64,000 nucleotides of DNA from Microbacterium sp. zg-Y818 (GTDB taxonomy: Bacteria > Actinomycetota > Actinomycetes > Actinomycetales > Microbacteriaceae), in contig NZ_CP126741.1 of the NCBI RefSeq assembly GCF_030246905.1, positions 1,302,001 to 1,366,000 on the forward strand. The letters run 5' to 3'. Numbering within the stretch: position 1 is the stretch's first letter; each line of letters starts with the position of its first letter. This document shows, piece by piece, positions 47,001-56,802 of this stretch. Made by a program: the position numbers and the translations under genes. Below the pieces are notes generated by a model. That model did no database searches, had not been told where the DNA came from, and worked only from the letters and a program-made list of their open reading frames with translations.

Positions 47001-48788
47001 ATGAGCACTTCCGTGGTCCTCCCCGCGCTCGGCGAGAGCGTCACCGAGGGAACGGTCACCCGCTGGCTCAAGCAAGTCGGGGACACGGTAGAGGCGGACG
47101 AGGGTCTGCTGGAAATCTCCACCGACAAGGTCGACACCGAGATCCCCTCGCCGGTCAGCGGCGTCATCGAAGAGATCCTCGTGCAGGAGGACGACACCGT
47201 CGAGGTCGGCGCGGTGCTGGCGAAGATCGGTGACGGTTCCGGTGCTTCGGCACCCGCCGCCGAGGCGCCCGCCGCAGAGACCCCCGCCGCCGCGGCCACC
47301 GCGCCCGCCGCGGCCCCCGCGGCCGAGCAGCCCGCGCCCGCCGAGCAGCCCGCCCCGGCTGAGCAGCCCGCCCCCGCGGCAGACACCGATACCTCCGACG
47401 CGAAGGACGTGCTTCTTCCCGAACTCGGCGAGAGCGTCACCGAGGGCACCGTCACCCGCTGGCTGAAGCAGGTCGGCGACGAAATCGCCGTCGACGAGCC
47501 GCTGATGGAGATCTCGACCGACAAGGTCGACACCGAGATCCCGTCGCCGTACGCCGGCACCCTCCTCGAGATCCTGGTCCAGGAGGACGAGACCGTCGAG
47601 GTCGGTTCCGCCCTGGCCCGCATCGGCTCCGGCGCGCCGGCCGCGGCGCCGGCGCAGCAGGACTCGGCGCCCGCCGCAGAGGCTGCGCAGGAGGCTCCGG
47701 CCCAGGCGCCCGAGGCTTCCGAGGCTCCCGCCCAGCAGGCTCCTGCCGCCGAGGCTCCCGCCCAGCAGGCTCCTGCTCCGCAGGCAGCTCCCGCCGAGGC
47801 TGCCCCGGCTCAGCAGCAGGCTCAGGCGACCTCGCCTTCGCTCTCGGTCGCTGCCGACGACGACTCGCTCACGTACGTGACCCCGCTCGTGCGTCGCCTG
47901 GCGCAGCAGCAGGGCGTGGATCTGTCCACGGTCAAGGGCACCGGCGTGGGTGGTCGCATCCGCAAGGAAGACGTGCTCGCCGCCGCCGAGGCTGCAGCCA
48001 AGCCGGCCGAGTCCGCTCCCGCTGCAGCGGCGGCGCCCGCCGCTCCTGCGGCTCCGGCGCTGGAAGTGTCGCCGCTGCGTGGCACGACCCAGCCGATGTC
48101 GCGCCTGCGCAAGGTGCTCGCCGAGCGTGCCGTCGCGTCGATGCAGCAGACGGCGCAGCTGACGACGGTCGTCGAGGTCGACGTCACCAAGCTGGCGAAC
48201 TACCGCGACAAGATGAAGGGCACGTTCCAGGAGAAGACCGGCGACAAGCTGTCGTTCCTGCCGTTCTTCGCACTGGCCGCGGCCGAGGCGCTCAAGGCGT
48301 TCCCCGTGATCAACTCCACGGTGGACGGCGACAAGATCGTCTACCCCGCCAGCGAGAACCTTTCGATCGCTGTGGACACCGAGCGAGGACTCCTCACCCC
48401 GGTTCTCCGTGACGCCGGTGACAAGACCATCGCCCAGATCGCCCACGAGATCGCCGACCTCGCGTCTCGCACCCGCAACAACAAGCTGAAGCCCGACGAG
48501 CTGGCCGGCGGCACGTTCACGCTGACCAACACCGGATCGCGCGGCGCGCTGTTCGACACCCCGGTGGTGTTCCTTCCGCAGACGGCGATCCTGGGTACCG
48601 GCATCGTCGTGAAGCGCCCGGGCATCGTGTCGGTGGACGGAAAGGATGCCATCTCGGTGCGCTCCTACGTCTACCTCGCACTGTCGTACGACCACCGTGT
48701 CGTCGACGGCGCCGACGCTGCGCGCTTCCTGGGTGCGGTCAAGGCACGCCTGGAGGCGGCGGACTTCGAGGGCTCCCTCGGAATCTGA
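47001..48788 (+). CDS. sucB: 2-oxoacid dehydrogenase E2, dihydrolipoamide acyltransferase
   Basis: A 595-residue E2 with two lipoyl domains (about 1-76 and 134-210; lipoyl-lysines K43 and K175 in [12 protein letters not shown]), long Ala/Pro/Gln linkers, an E3-binding domain ([20 protein letters not shown], about 293-330) and a catalytic core ending in [18 protein letters not shown]. It passes acyl groups to CoA in 2-oxoglutarate and, in actinobacteria, often also pyruvate dehydrogenase, so dlaT is an equally fair name. E3 (lpdA) is directly upstream. No E1 gene is in the window. Confidence 0.95.
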   Translation: MSTSVVLPALGESVTEGTVTRWLKQVGDTVEADEGLLEISTDKVDTEIPSPVSGVIEEILVQEDDTVEVGAVLAKIGDGSGASAPAAEAPAAETPAAAATAPAAAPAAEQPAPAEQPAPAEQPAPAADTDTSDAKDVLLPELGESVTEGTVTRWLKQVGDEIAVDEPLMEISTDKVDTEIPSPYAGTLLEILVQEDETVEVGSALARIGSGAPAAAPAQQDSAPAAEAAQEAPAQAPEASEAPAQQAPAAEAPAQQAPAPQAAPAEAAPAQQQAQATSPSLSVAADDDSLTYVTPLVRRLAQQQGVDLSTVKGTGVGGRIRKEDVLAAAEAAAKPAESAPAAAAAPAAPAAPALEVSPLRGTTQPMSRLRKVLAERAVASMQQTAQLTTVVEVDVTKLANYRDKMKGTFQEKTGDKLSFLPFFALAAAEALKAFPVINSTVDGDKIVYPASENLSIAVDTERGLLTPVLRDAGDKTIAQIAHEIADLASRTRNNKLKPDELAGGTFTLTNTGSRGALFDTPVVFLPQTAILGTGIVVKRPGIVSVDGKDAISVRSYVYLALSYDHRVVDGADAARFLGAVKARLEAADFEGSLGI

Positions 48789-48800
48789 CCCCGGCACCTC

Positions 48801-50141
48801 TCACAGCTGATCCGCGACGTCGTAGGCGTCGCGGATCAGCCATGTGTGGCCGGCGTCGACGATGACCAGCAGGCGATCCGGGGCGACCCCCTCCGCCGAC
48901 ACGCGCAGGACCGCCACTCCCCCGTAGTCGTCGACGAGCGTGATCTGGCGCTCGGCGGGCGGCAGTGCGAGCACGCCCTCGATCGCAGGCCGTCCCGGCG
49001 ACTCCCGCAGCGCGCTCAGGCAGGCGTCGTCGACGCACGCCGCGGCGGCGGCGAGCAGGGCCTCGGCGGCCGCGACCGGATCGCCGGCCGGCGTCGGGGT
49101 CTGGGTCGGGGCCTGCGAAGGGGTGTCTGTCGACAGCGGGGCGCCGCGCGTCCCGGGCGTAGGCGCCGTCGCCGTCGCGGGGCCGTCATCCGAGGGCCAC
49201 AGCAACCCGCCCGCCAGGACGATGCCAGCGACCACGCATCCCGCCAGCATCGGCCTGATGCGCGTCGCCCGCGTGCCGGCGGAGACGCCGGCGGTCGCGG
49301 GTGGCCTGCCGACGGGGCGCCTGGCCGGCCGTGCCGCGCGTCGTGTCGCCCGCCGCTCCCGGCGCTGCCGCCACCTTCGCCGCAATTCCTCGCCCGCCTG
49401 CGCGACCTGCTCGGCGACCTCGCTGTCGACGTGGCGCTCCACCGCGCCTCGCAACGCTGCACCCGCACCCGCACCCGCGCCGGGTCGCGCCGTGACCGAG
49501 ACCGTGAGTGCTCGGGCTGGTCCGGGAAGGGCGGTCAGCAGCGGCGCCGCCTGCGCCGCCGCGAACAGGGCGTCCTCGGCGCGCTCGAGGGCGTCTCGAA
49601 GCGGATCTTCGAGGGCAGCGCCCGCTGCCCGCAGAGCATCGGCGAGCCCGCCCTGGGCGTCGGCGCACATCAGACCCAGGATGTGGCGCGAGGCATCGGC
49701 GACCGGGGTCGTGCCGCCCAACGCGAGGACGGGGCGGCCTTCATCGGTCACCCACCACTGGCCGCACGCACCCGGCCCGGCCTCGTCGGTGCCGCGCAGC
49801 ACGCTCACCGCGACGGTCACGCACTCCCCTGCCGAAGGCGGGACCTGCGCCTCTCGTCGTTCGTGAAGCACGTGGTCCAACCTGCCGTGACACAGCGCGA
49901 ACACCGCCTCGTGGCCGGACGCGGTGCGCACGACCTCGCTCGGCGCGAGGATGTGGCCGTCGGGCTCCGCGCGCCACACCGCGGTGCCCTCGAGCAGGTC
50001 AACGTCGACATGCAGGGCGCTGTGCCCGTCGTCGTGTCGCACGATGGTGCCCGGCCAGGGTGCTCCCTCCCGCACGACGCGGAGCACCGCCCCGCCTCCG
50101 GGGAGGGGCGTCGACCCGACGAGGCGTGCGTCGCTGTGCAT
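48801..50141 (-). CDS. Single-pass membrane protein, function unknown
   Basis: A 446-residue protein with no family I can name. Residues 1-210 are a soluble domain beginning MHSDARLVGSTPLPGGGAVL; then an Arg-rich stretch (RRRWRQRRERRATRRAARPA), one membrane helix (IRPMLAGCVVAGIVLAGGLL), a Thr/Pro linker and a C-terminal domain of about 100 residues (AAAACVDDACLSALRESPGR with a Cys pair). The layout suggests a cytoplasmic N-domain and an external C-domain. CAGACT lies 6 nt before ATG 50141. Convergent with sucB; its 3' end forms one half of a perfect hairpin. Confidence 0.7.
   Translation of the reverse strand: MHSDARLVGSTPLPGGGAVLRVVREGAPWPGTIVRHDDGHSALHVDVDLLEGTAVWRAEPDGHILAPSEVVRTASGHEAVFALCHGRLDHVLHERREAQVPPSAGECVTVAVSVLRGTDEAGPGACGQWWVTDEGRPVLALGGTTPVADASRHILGLMCADAQGGLADALRAAGAALEDPLRDALERAEDALFAAAQAAPLLTALPGPARALTVSVTARPGAGAGAGAALRGAVERHVDSEVAEQVAQAGEELRRRWRQRRERRATRRAARPARRPVGRPPATAGVSAGTRATRIRPMLAGCVVAGIVLAGGLLWPSDDGPATATAPTPGTRGAPLSTDTPSQAPTQTPTPAGDPVAAAEALLAAAAACVDDACLSALRESPGRPAIEGVLALPPAERQITLVDDYGGVAVLRVSAEGVAPDRLLVIVDAGHTWLIRDAYDVADQL
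48806..48840. terminator. Bidirectional terminator-like hairpin between sucB and the convergent gene
   Basis: GCTGATCCGCGACG pairs perfectly (14 bp) with CGTCGCGGATCAGC around a 7-nt loop. The whole hairpin lies within the last codons of the minus-strand gene. No U tract. Confidence 0.65.
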
Positions 50142-50245
50142 GCGACGAGTCTGCGCGAGCGTCCCCTCGGCGGGACGGCTGGAGGCGGCATCCGGGGATG
50201 CATCGCCGTGACGCAGTCCTGTGCAGGAGACGAGGTGGCGAAAGG

Positions 50246-50251
50246 TAGGCT
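50246..50251 (+). promoter_or_regulatory. -10 element (TAGGCT) for the DUF4191 gene
   Basis: TAGGCT ends 7 nt before the ATG at 50259. GGAGGG lies between but is too close to the start to work well, so leaderless initiation is favoured. Confidence 0.5.
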
Positions 50252-50258
50252 GGAGGGT

Positions 50259-50969
50259 ATGGCCGCACGCACGCCCGCACCAGAGAAGCGCCCGGGTTTC
50301 TTCTCCCAGATCAAGTCGCTGTTCGTCTTCACCAAGAACGTCTATCCGTGGCTCGGATGGGTCCTGATCGGGATCATCGTGCTGGGCATCGCGCTCGGCA
50401 TCCTGGTCGGATTCCTGATCCCGCCCTTCGCCGTCTGGAGCGTCATCCTCTGGGGCCTCAGCGGTCTCATGGCCGGTTTCCTCGGCGCGATGATCACGAT
50501 GACGAGACTGTCGACGCGTGCGATGTACCAGAAGCTCGACGGGATGCCGGGTGCAGCGGGTCACATCCTCTCAACCGGCCTCGGTCGCAAGTGGCAGGCC
50601 ACGGAGATGCCCGTCGGCGTGAACCCCAAGACCCAGGATGCGGTGTATCGAGTGATCGGTCGCGGCGGTGTGGTCATCGTCGGTGAGGGGTCTCGCGGTC
50701 GCCTCACGCGGCTGGTCGCCGACGAGCGCGCCAAGGTGCAGCGCGTGGCATCCGGCGTGCCGGTGACCGTGCTCTACGTCGGCCACGGCGAGGACGAGGT
50801 GCCGATCTCGAAGCTGGCATCCACCATCAAGGCGCTGCCGAAGAAGATCGACCGGGCGACCATGGCCGCCGTCATCAAGCGCGTGGACTCGGTGTCGAAG
50901 TCTGTGACGTCGCTGCCGATCCCCAAGGGCATCGACCCCACCAAGGTGCGCGCGCCCCGTCCCCGCTGA
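50259..50969 (+). CDS. DUF4191 family membrane protein
   Basis: A 236-residue protein. A basic N-terminus (PEKRPGFFSQIKSLFVFTKN) precedes two membrane helices (YPWLGWVLIGIIVLGIALGI and AVWSVILWGLSGLMAGFLGA), then a soluble cytoplasmic domain (GGVVIVGEGSRGRLTRLVAD and VPVTVLYVGHGEDEVPISKL). It matches the actinobacterial DUF4191 family, often found between lipoyl-related genes and glnA; the function is unknown. Convergent with RDD. Confidence 0.87.
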   Translation: MAARTPAPEKRPGFFSQIKSLFVFTKNVYPWLGWVLIGIIVLGIALGILVGFLIPPFAVWSVILWGLSGLMAGFLGAMITMTRLSTRAMYQKLDGMPGAAGHILSTGLGRKWQATEMPVGVNPKTQDAVYRVIGRGGVVIVGEGSRGRLTRLVADERAKVQRVASGVPVTVLYVGHGEDEVPISKLASTIKALPKKIDRATMAAVIKRVDSVSKSVTSLPIPKGIDPTKVRAPRPR

Positions 50970-50984
50970 GCGGGCGTCGGGGTC

Positions 50985-51407
50985 TCACCCGCGGACGAGC
51001 ACCGTTCCGGCGGCCTTGTCGTGAAGACCCCGCTGGTCGGCGTCCCAGATCGCGGCGGGGATGACGATCACCAGCAGCAGCGTGCGCACGATCGGACGCC
51101 ACAGCCCCGGCCAGCCACCGGTGGCGAGGTTCACCCGCATGCCGAGCAGGCGGTGCCCCGGGCTGCCGCCGAGCGTGGGGATGAACAGCACCTGCAGAAC
51201 CGCGAAGATCGACAGGATCAGCAGGGGTGGCGCGGAGTAGTCCCCCGACGTGGCGAGCGTGATCGCGATGGCGATGATGTAGGCGCTCGTGTAATCGATG
51301 AAGAGCGCTCCGACGCGACGCCCCAGCGGGGCGATACTCCCCGGTCCGTCGGCGGGAAGACCCAGCCGCTCGCCGGGATAGACGTTGTCGACAGGCGTTT
51401 CGGGCAC
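50985..51407 (-). CDS. RDD family membrane protein
   Basis: A 140-residue protein of the RDD family. The first helix follows LGRRVGALFIDY, the family's Arg-Asp signature (R and D conserved), with further helices SAPPLLILSIFAVLQVLFIP and LWRPIVRTLLLVIVIPAAIW; GGSPGHRLLGMRV is the typical loop. Some RDD proteins are transporters; here the role is unknown. GTG 51407 is 6 nt after TAGGCT (leaderless). It is divergent from glnA, and the GlnR box begins 24 nt upstream of its start, so nitrogen control is possible. Confidence 0.88.
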   Translation of the reverse strand: MPETPVDNVYPGERLGLPADGPGSIAPLGRRVGALFIDYTSAYIIAIAITLATSGDYSAPPLLILSIFAVLQVLFIPTLGGSPGHRLLGMRVNLATGGWPGLWRPIVRTLLLVIVIPAAIWDADQRGLHDKAAGTVLVRG

Positions 51408-51413
51408 GTATCA

Positions 51414-51419
51414 AGCCTA
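51414..51419 (-). promoter_or_regulatory. -10 element (TAGGCT) for the RDD gene
   Basis: TAGGCT on the minus strand ends 6 nt before GTG 51407. Its -35 region falls inside the GlnR box at 51431-51468. Confidence 0.55.
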
Positions 51420-51430
51420 ACCGGCTCCAC

Positions 51431-51468
51431 GTAACACGCCCGAAACACGGGAGATACTGCAGGGCAAC
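51431..51468 (+). promoter_or_regulatory. Four-box GlnR-type site upstream of glnA
   Basis: GTAAC-n6-GAAAC-n6-GATAC-n6-GCAAC with exact 11-bp spacing, matching the GlnR consensus gTnAC-n6-GaAAC repeated twice. It ends 69 nt before the glnA ATG; a possible -10 (TAGGTT, 51479-51484) follows. Confidence 0.75.
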
Positions 51469-51537
51469 CCCCTCGGGATAGGTTCGATAGTGCCCGTCCC
51501 GACGGGTCCCGACACAAGCCCCACCTTTGGAGAGCGC

Positions 51538-52962
51538 ATGTTCCGTGATTCATCAGAGGTGCTGAAGTTCATCCAGGACGAGGACGTCAAGTTCCTCGAC
51601 ATCCGTTTCACGGATCTTCCCGGTGTGCAGCAGCACTTCAACATCCCCGCATCCACGGTCGACGAGGAGTTCTTCACCGTCGGCCAGCTGTTCGACGGAT
51701 CGTCGATCCGCGGCTTCGCGAACATCCACGAATCCGACATGCAGCTGATCCCGGATGTGTCGACGGCGTACCTCGACCCGTTCCGCGAGGCGAAGACGCT
51801 GATCATGATCTTCGACATCTACAACCCGCGCAACGGCGAGATCTACGCGAAGGACCCCCGTCAGGTCGCCAAGAAGGCCGAGAAGTACCTCGCCTCCACC
51901 GGCATCGCCGACACCGCGTTCTTCGCGCCCGAGGCGGAGTTCTACATCTTCGACGACGTGCGCTACGAGGTGAAGCAGAACTCGAGCTTCTACCACGTCG
52001 ACTCCGAGGAGGGGGCCTGGAATTCCGGTCGCGTCGAAGAGGGCGGCAACCTCGCCAACAAGACGCCCTACAAGGGCGGCTACTTCCCCGTCAGCCCCGT
52101 CGACAAGCAGGCCGACCTGCGTGACGACATCTGCCTGCGTCTGATCGACTCGGGCCTTCACCTGGAGCGCTCGCACCACGAGGTGGGCACCGGCGGTCAG
52201 GCGGAGATCAACTACCGCTTCGACACGATGGTGCACGCGGCCGACGACATCCTGAAGTTCAAGTACATCGTCAAGAACACCGCGCTCGAGTGGGGCAAGG
52301 TCGCGACCTTCATGCCCAAGCCCCTCTTCGGTGACAACGGCTCGGGCATGCACACCCACCAGTCGCTGTGGCTCGAGGGCAAGCCGCTCTTCTACGATGA
52401 GAAGGGCTACGCGCAGCTCTCGGACCTCGCCCGGTGGTACATCGGCGGCATCCTGGCGCACGCACCCGCGCTGCTGGCGTTCACCAACCCGACGCTGAAC
52501 TCCTACAAGCGTCTGGTCAAGGGCTACGAGGCGCCGGTCAACCTGGTCTACTCGGCCGGCAACCGCTCGGCCGCCATCCGCATCCCGATCACGGGCTCGA
52601 ACCCCAAGGCCAAGCGTGTCGAGTTCCGTGCGCCGGACGCCTCGGGCAACCCCTACCTCGCCTTCGCGGCGCAGCTGATGGCGGGCCTGGACGGCATCCA
52701 GAACCGCATCGAGCCGCACGAGCCCGTCGACAAGGACCTCTACGAGCTGCCGCCCGAGGAGGCCAAGAACATCCCGCAGGTGCCGAACTCGCTGCTCGAC
52801 TCGCTCGAGGCGCTGCGTGCCGACCACGAGTTCCTCACGCGCGGCAACGTGTTCACGCCCGAGCTCATCGAGACGTGGATCGAGTACAAGATCGAGAACG
52901 AGATCAAGCCGATCGCGGCCCGTCCGCACCCGTTCGAGTACGAGCTGTACTTCGGCGTCTGA
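51538..52962 (+). CDS. glnA: Glutamine synthetase, adenylylation-type GSI
   Basis: A 474-residue GSI enzyme that makes glutamine from glutamate, ammonia and ATP. Signatures: [32 protein letters not shown] (metal-binding Glu), [31 protein letters not shown], and [20 protein letters not shown]. Tyr402 in [11 protein letters not shown] is the adenylylation site modified by GlnE, whose gene is 0.8 kb downstream. Start ATG 51538 with GGAGA 4-5 nt upstream. A GlnR-type box controls it. Confidence 0.98.
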   Translation: MFRDSSEVLKFIQDEDVKFLDIRFTDLPGVQQHFNIPASTVDEEFFTVGQLFDGSSIRGFANIHESDMQLIPDVSTAYLDPFREAKTLIMIFDIYNPRNGEIYAKDPRQVAKKAEKYLASTGIADTAFFAPEAEFYIFDDVRYEVKQNSSFYHVDSEEGAWNSGRVEEGGNLANKTPYKGGYFPVSPVDKQADLRDDICLRLIDSGLHLERSHHEVGTGGQAEINYRFDTMVHAADDILKFKYIVKNTALEWGKVATFMPKPLFGDNGSGMHTHQSLWLEGKPLFYDEKGYAQLSDLARWYIGGILAHAPALLAFTNPTLNSYKRLVKGYEAPVNLVYSAGNRSAAIRIPITGSNPKAKRVEFRAPDASGNPYLAFAAQLMAGLDGIQNRIEPHEPVDKDLYELPPEEAKNIPQVPNSLLDSLEALRADHEFLTRGNVFTPELIETWIEYKIENEIKPIAARPHPFEYELYFGV

Positions 52963-52983
52963 CGCACCAGCGCACACAGGAGC

Positions 52984-53010
52984 CCCTCCGGGTCACGGCC
53001 CGGGGGGTTT
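52984..53010 (+). terminator. Terminator of glnA
   Basis: CCCTCCGGG pairs with CCCGGGGGG (one G-T pair), 6-nt loop, followed by TTT. It starts 22 nt after the glnA stop. Confidence 0.7.
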
Positions 53011-53238
53011 CTGCTGTCTGCGGCGGCATCACGGGCGGGTGGGGACGGGTCCTGGGTCGTCGCTGTGCACAACGTCGGCAATCTCCCGCCTGGGCGGCCT
53101 CTCCGGTCAGGTTTTCGCCGCCGGGCGACCCGGATCGGCGACGGTGTGCGCGTCGGGCTGCGGCACCTCGAGGGAGCATGCGCAGGCCACGCTCGCGCAC
53201 GCGCGTTGTGGCGTCTCCAGCGACACCGTCGCCGGGAC
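53011..53238. other. Non-coding stretch between glnA and the GNAT gene
   Basis: About 230 bases after the glnA terminator. I see no supported reading frame, repeat or conserved RNA; short GC-rich inverted repeats occur but none stands out. Confidence 0.4.
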
Positions 53239-53781
53239 TCAGCGGATGCCGTTGCGGGCGCTGCGCCGCTCGATGAGCATGGTGTCACGCCAGCTGCCGG
53301 TGTGCCGGCCGGCACCGGCGCGGGCGATGCGTTCACGGCGACCCACGATGCGGAACCCGGCCGCTTCGTGCAGGCGCAGGCTCGCGGCGTTCTCGGGGAA
53401 CACGCTGGCCTGGATCGTCCAGACGCCGGCGGCATCGGCGGCATCGACGAACGCGCTGAGCAGCAAGCGGCCGACGCCGCGCCCGCGGGCGGCGCGCAGG
53501 ACGTAGACGGAGTGCTCGACGACCCCGCGGTACGCCTCACGGGCCGACACGGGCGCCGCCGCGGCCCAGCCGAGCACTCGGCCGTCGTCGTCCACGGCGA
53601 CCAGACGCATCTCGGACAGCTTTCCGGCGTCGAAGTCGTGCCATGACGGCACACGGGTCTCGAACGTCGCCTCGCCGTCCTCGATGCCTTCGCGATAGAT
53701 CTCCGCCACCTCGGGCCAGTCCCCCGGTGTCATGGCGCGGATCGTCGTCACGGACCCACCCGACTCCCGTGCTGCGCTCAT
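53239..53781 (-). CDS. GNAT N-acetyltransferase, phosphinothricin acetyltransferase-like
   Basis: A 180-residue acetyltransferase resembling the Pat/MddA group, which acetylates methionine sulfone, sulfoximine or phosphinothricin, all glutamine synthetase inhibitors. Features: TIRAMTPGDWPEVAEIYREG, EATFETRVPSWHDFD, VEHSVYVLRAARGRGVGRLL (acetyl-CoA site) and FPENAASLRLHEAAGFRIVG. It directly follows glnE in the glnA2-glnE operon, which fits a role guarding glutamine synthetase; this is inference. ATG 53781 is used; GTG 53790 and GTG 53751 are alternatives. Confidence 0.85.
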   Translation of the reverse strand: MSAARESGGSVTTIRAMTPGDWPEVAEIYREGIEDGEATFETRVPSWHDFDAGKLSEMRLVAVDDDGRVLGWAAAAPVSAREAYRGVVEHSVYVLRAARGRGVGRLLLSAFVDAADAAGVWTIQASVFPENAASLRLHEAAGFRIVGRRERIARAGAGRHTGSWRDTMLIERRSARNGIR

Positions 53782-53790
53782 GATCCCCAC

Positions 53791-56790
53791 TCAGCCGTAG
53801 AAGAGCTTCTCGAACACGCGCCGGGCACGGCGGGCGGCGCCGAGGTAATCCTCTTCGACCTGCGTCGCCGAGCGGGGCGGATACTCCAGCAGCCGCCCGA
53901 TGCCGTCCAGCCGCCGGCGGTCGGTGGGCAGGATGTCGCTCGTCTGACCCGACAGCAGGGTGTTGGCCGACCGCAACCGGCTGGCCAATCGCCACGCGTG
54001 GGCGAGACGCTCGGCCGCGGCCTGCGGCACGAGACCGGCCTCCACGGCGGCGGCCAGCGCCGTCATCGTCGAGGTGGTGCGCAGCCCTGCGATCTCGTGC
54101 CCGTGCTGCAGCTGCAGCAGCTGCACCAGCCACTCCACGTCGCTGAGCGACCCGGGGCCGAGCTTGAGGTGCCGGGATCGGTCAGCGCCCTGCGGCAGAC
54201 GCTCGTTCTCGACGCGGGCCTTGATGCGTTTGATCTCCCGCACCGCCTGCTGATCGACGGATGCCCGATAACGCACCGCATCGGCCATCTCGGTGAAGGC
54301 GGCGATGAGCTTCACGCTGCCGGCCACACCGCGTGCGCGCAGCAGAGCCTGCGCCTCCCACGACACCGACCAGCGGCGGTAGTACTCCTCATACGCCTCG
54401 AGCGAGCGCACGAGCGGGCCGTTGCGCCCCTCCGGGCGGAGGTCGGCGTCGAGGTCCAGCGGAACCCGGTTGTCCTCGGAGTGGGCGCGCAGACCCGCCA
54501 CGAGCTTCAGCGCCAGCTCGTGCGCCCGCTGCGGGTCGACGCCGTTGGCGCGGTAGACGTAGAGGACATCGGCATCCGACCCGAAGCCGAGCTCCGCGCC
54601 GCCGAATCTGCCCATCGCGATGACCGAGAAGTCCAGCTCGTCGTCTTCGGGCGGCACGACCTCGCGGCGCACCGCCCGCAGCGTCGCCTGGATCGTGACC
54701 TCGGTGACGGTCGTCAACGCGTGGGCGATCTGCTCGATCGACAGATCCTCGAGCATGGATGCCATTGCCAGGCGCAGCAACTCCCTGCGGCGCAGCGCCC
54801 GCACGGCGCGCATGGCATCTTCGATGGTGCGGTGCCGGGCCTGTATCGCCCGCGCCTCTTCTTCGAGCACCACACCCGCGCGCGGGCGCAGCTGCTCGCC
54901 GGAATCGAGCCAGGCCACCGACTCGGGAATCCACTCCATCAGCTCGCCGACGTAGCGCGAGCCCGACAGCACGTGGGTGAGGCGTTCGGCCGCGCCCGAC
55001 GAATCCCGCAGCATGCGCAGGAACCAGGGGGTGTCCCCCAGTCGCTCGCTGATGCGGCGGAAGGCGAGGAGGCCATAGTCCGGATCGACGCCGTCGGCGA
55101 ACCAGCGCAGCATGACGGGGATGAGGTGCCGCTGGATGGCGGCCTTGCGGCTGATGCCGCTGGTGAGCGCTCCGATGTGACGGAGGGCGCCCGCGGGATC
55201 ACGGAAACCGATCGCAGCGAGCCGATCGTGCGCCTGCGCGGGCGACAGCCTCTGCTCTTCGGCGGGGAGTGCCGCCACGGCCGACAGCAGCGGCTTGTAG
55301 AACAGCCGCACGTGGATCTCCCGCACCTCGCGCTTGACGGATTCCCAGAGGGTCCAGACCGCGTCGCCGGTTTCGGCCAGGCGCGAGGCGCGGGCGAGCT
55401 CGCGCAGGCCCTCGGGCGTGCGGGGCATGAGGTGGGTGCGACTCAGTCCACGCAGCTGCAGTCGATGCTCCAGCACCCGCAGGATGCGGTAGTCGCGGCC
55501 GAACACGCCCGCGTCGGTGCGCGCGATGTAGCCCTCGGCCACCAGCGCGTCGAGGGCGTCGAGGGTGCCCCGCTGCCGAATCGCTTCGTCGGCGAGCCCG
55601 TGCACCAGCTGCAGCAGCTGCACCGTGAACTCGATGTCGCGGATGCCGCCGGGGCCGAGCTTCAGCTGGTACGGGACGTCGTCCGCCGGAATGTGCTCGG
55701 TCACGCGCTCGCGCATGCGCTGCACGCTGTCGACGAAGTTCTCCCGCGCGGCGCTCGTCCAGATCTTCGGCTGCACCGCGGCGACGTAGCGCGCGCCGAG
55801 GTCGGCGTCGCCGGCGAGGGGCCGTGCCTTGAGCAGCGCCTGGAACTCCCAGCTCTTGGCCCACCGGTCGTAGTACGCCAGGTGCGAGTCGAGGGTGCGC
55901 ACGAGCGCGCCCTGCGTGCCCTCGGGGCGCAGGTTCGCGTCAACCTCCCACAGCGGCGGCTCCGTCTCGACGCTGGAGACGCCGCGCATGGTCAGCACCG
56001 CCAGCCGCGTCGCGATGTCGATCACGCGGCCCTCGCCGAGGTCCGACACGACGGTGTCATCACCGTCGCCGACGAAGATCACGTCGACGTCGCTGACGTA
56101 GTTGAGCTCGCGGGCCCCGGCTTTGCCCATTCCGATGATCGCCAGCTGCGTCGCCGCCACGTGCTCCCGCGAGAACAACCCGGGACCGGTCGGCCCCGTC
56201 ACCCGGGTGCGCGCCACGCACAGCGATGCTTCCAAGGCCGCACCCGCGGCATCCGCCAGCGCTGCGGCGACCGGGGCGAGCACCTCTTCGGGCGCGGGGC
56301 TGCACAGGTCATACACGGCGATGCGCGCGAGCATGCGCCGGTAGCGCACGCGCAGGGCGACCCACGCCGCCTCGTCGCCCGCCGCGGCGAACCCGTCCAC
56401 CGCATCCACCGACTGCAGCAGGCTCTGCCGCAGCTCCGTCGCGGTGGGAAGCACCTCGGCGGTCACCGGCAGGTGCGCGAGTTCCCCCGGATGCCGCAGG
56501 TAGAACTGGCCGAACCCCGTCGAGGCGCCCAGCAGGGTCCAGGCGGATCGCGCCGCGCCGCGCGGGGCGAAGAGCGCGCGCACCGGCTCGGGGTCGCGTC
56601 GTGCGATGCGGGCCAGAGCGTCGAGCGCGCCGTTCGGGTCGGCCGCGATCTCGGCGTCCGCGCCGATCTGGGCCCGGCTCAGGCCGAGGCACTCCTCCAG
56701 CTCACCGAAGAGCTGATCCGCTTCGGCGAGACGGGTGAACCCCTGTCGCGCCAGAGCGGTGAGAGCCGACGACCGTTCGCTCGTGGACAT
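53791..56790 (-). CDS. glnE: Bifunctional glutamine synthetase adenylyltransferase/deadenylylase
   Basis: A 999-residue two-headed nucleotidyltransferase that adds and removes AMP on GlnA Tyr402. The N-terminal (deadenylylase) domain has IIGMGKAGARELNYVSDVDV and the C-terminal (adenylylase) domain AMGRFGGAELGFGSDADVLY, each with paired catalytic Asp; GPGGIRDIEFTVQLLQLVHG and GPGSLSDVEWLVQLLQLQHG are the matching helical parts. It starts 12 nt after the glnA2 stop, so they form an operon. Length is normal. Confidence 0.97.
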   Translation of the reverse strand: MSTSERSSALTALARQGFTRLAEADQLFGELEECLGLSRAQIGADAEIAADPNGALDALARIARRDPEPVRALFAPRGAARSAWTLLGASTGFGQFYLRHPGELAHLPVTAEVLPTATELRQSLLQSVDAVDGFAAAGDEAAWVALRVRYRRMLARIAVYDLCSPAPEEVLAPVAAALADAAGAALEASLCVARTRVTGPTGPGLFSREHVAATQLAIIGMGKAGARELNYVSDVDVIFVGDGDDTVVSDLGEGRVIDIATRLAVLTMRGVSSVETEPPLWEVDANLRPEGTQGALVRTLDSHLAYYDRWAKSWEFQALLKARPLAGDADLGARYVAAVQPKIWTSAARENFVDSVQRMRERVTEHIPADDVPYQLKLGPGGIRDIEFTVQLLQLVHGLADEAIRQRGTLDALDALVAEGYIARTDAGVFGRDYRILRVLEHRLQLRGLSRTHLMPRTPEGLRELARASRLAETGDAVWTLWESVKREVREIHVRLFYKPLLSAVAALPAEEQRLSPAQAHDRLAAIGFRDPAGALRHIGALTSGISRKAAIQRHLIPVMLRWFADGVDPDYGLLAFRRISERLGDTPWFLRMLRDSSGAAERLTHVLSGSRYVGELMEWIPESVAWLDSGEQLRPRAGVVLEEEARAIQARHRTIEDAMRAVRALRRRELLRLAMASMLEDLSIEQIAHALTTVTEVTIQATLRAVRREVVPPEDDELDFSVIAMGRFGGAELGFGSDADVLYVYRANGVDPQRAHELALKLVAGLRAHSEDNRVPLDLDADLRPEGRNGPLVRSLEAYEEYYRRWSVSWEAQALLRARGVAGSVKLIAAFTEMADAVRYRASVDQQAVREIKRIKARVENERLPQGADRSRHLKLGPGSLSDVEWLVQLLQLQHGHEIAGLRTTSTMTALAAAVEAGLVPQAAAERLAHAWRLASRLRSANTLLSGQTSDILPTDRRRLDGIGRLLEYPPRSATQVEEDYLGAARRARRVFEKLFYG

Positions 56791-56802
56791 GGGCGCGGGG
56801 TT

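Noticed and set aside
47001..47640. A gene duplication or DNA repeat in sucB
   Set aside because: The similar segments are the two lipoyl domains normal for actinobacterial E2 proteins.
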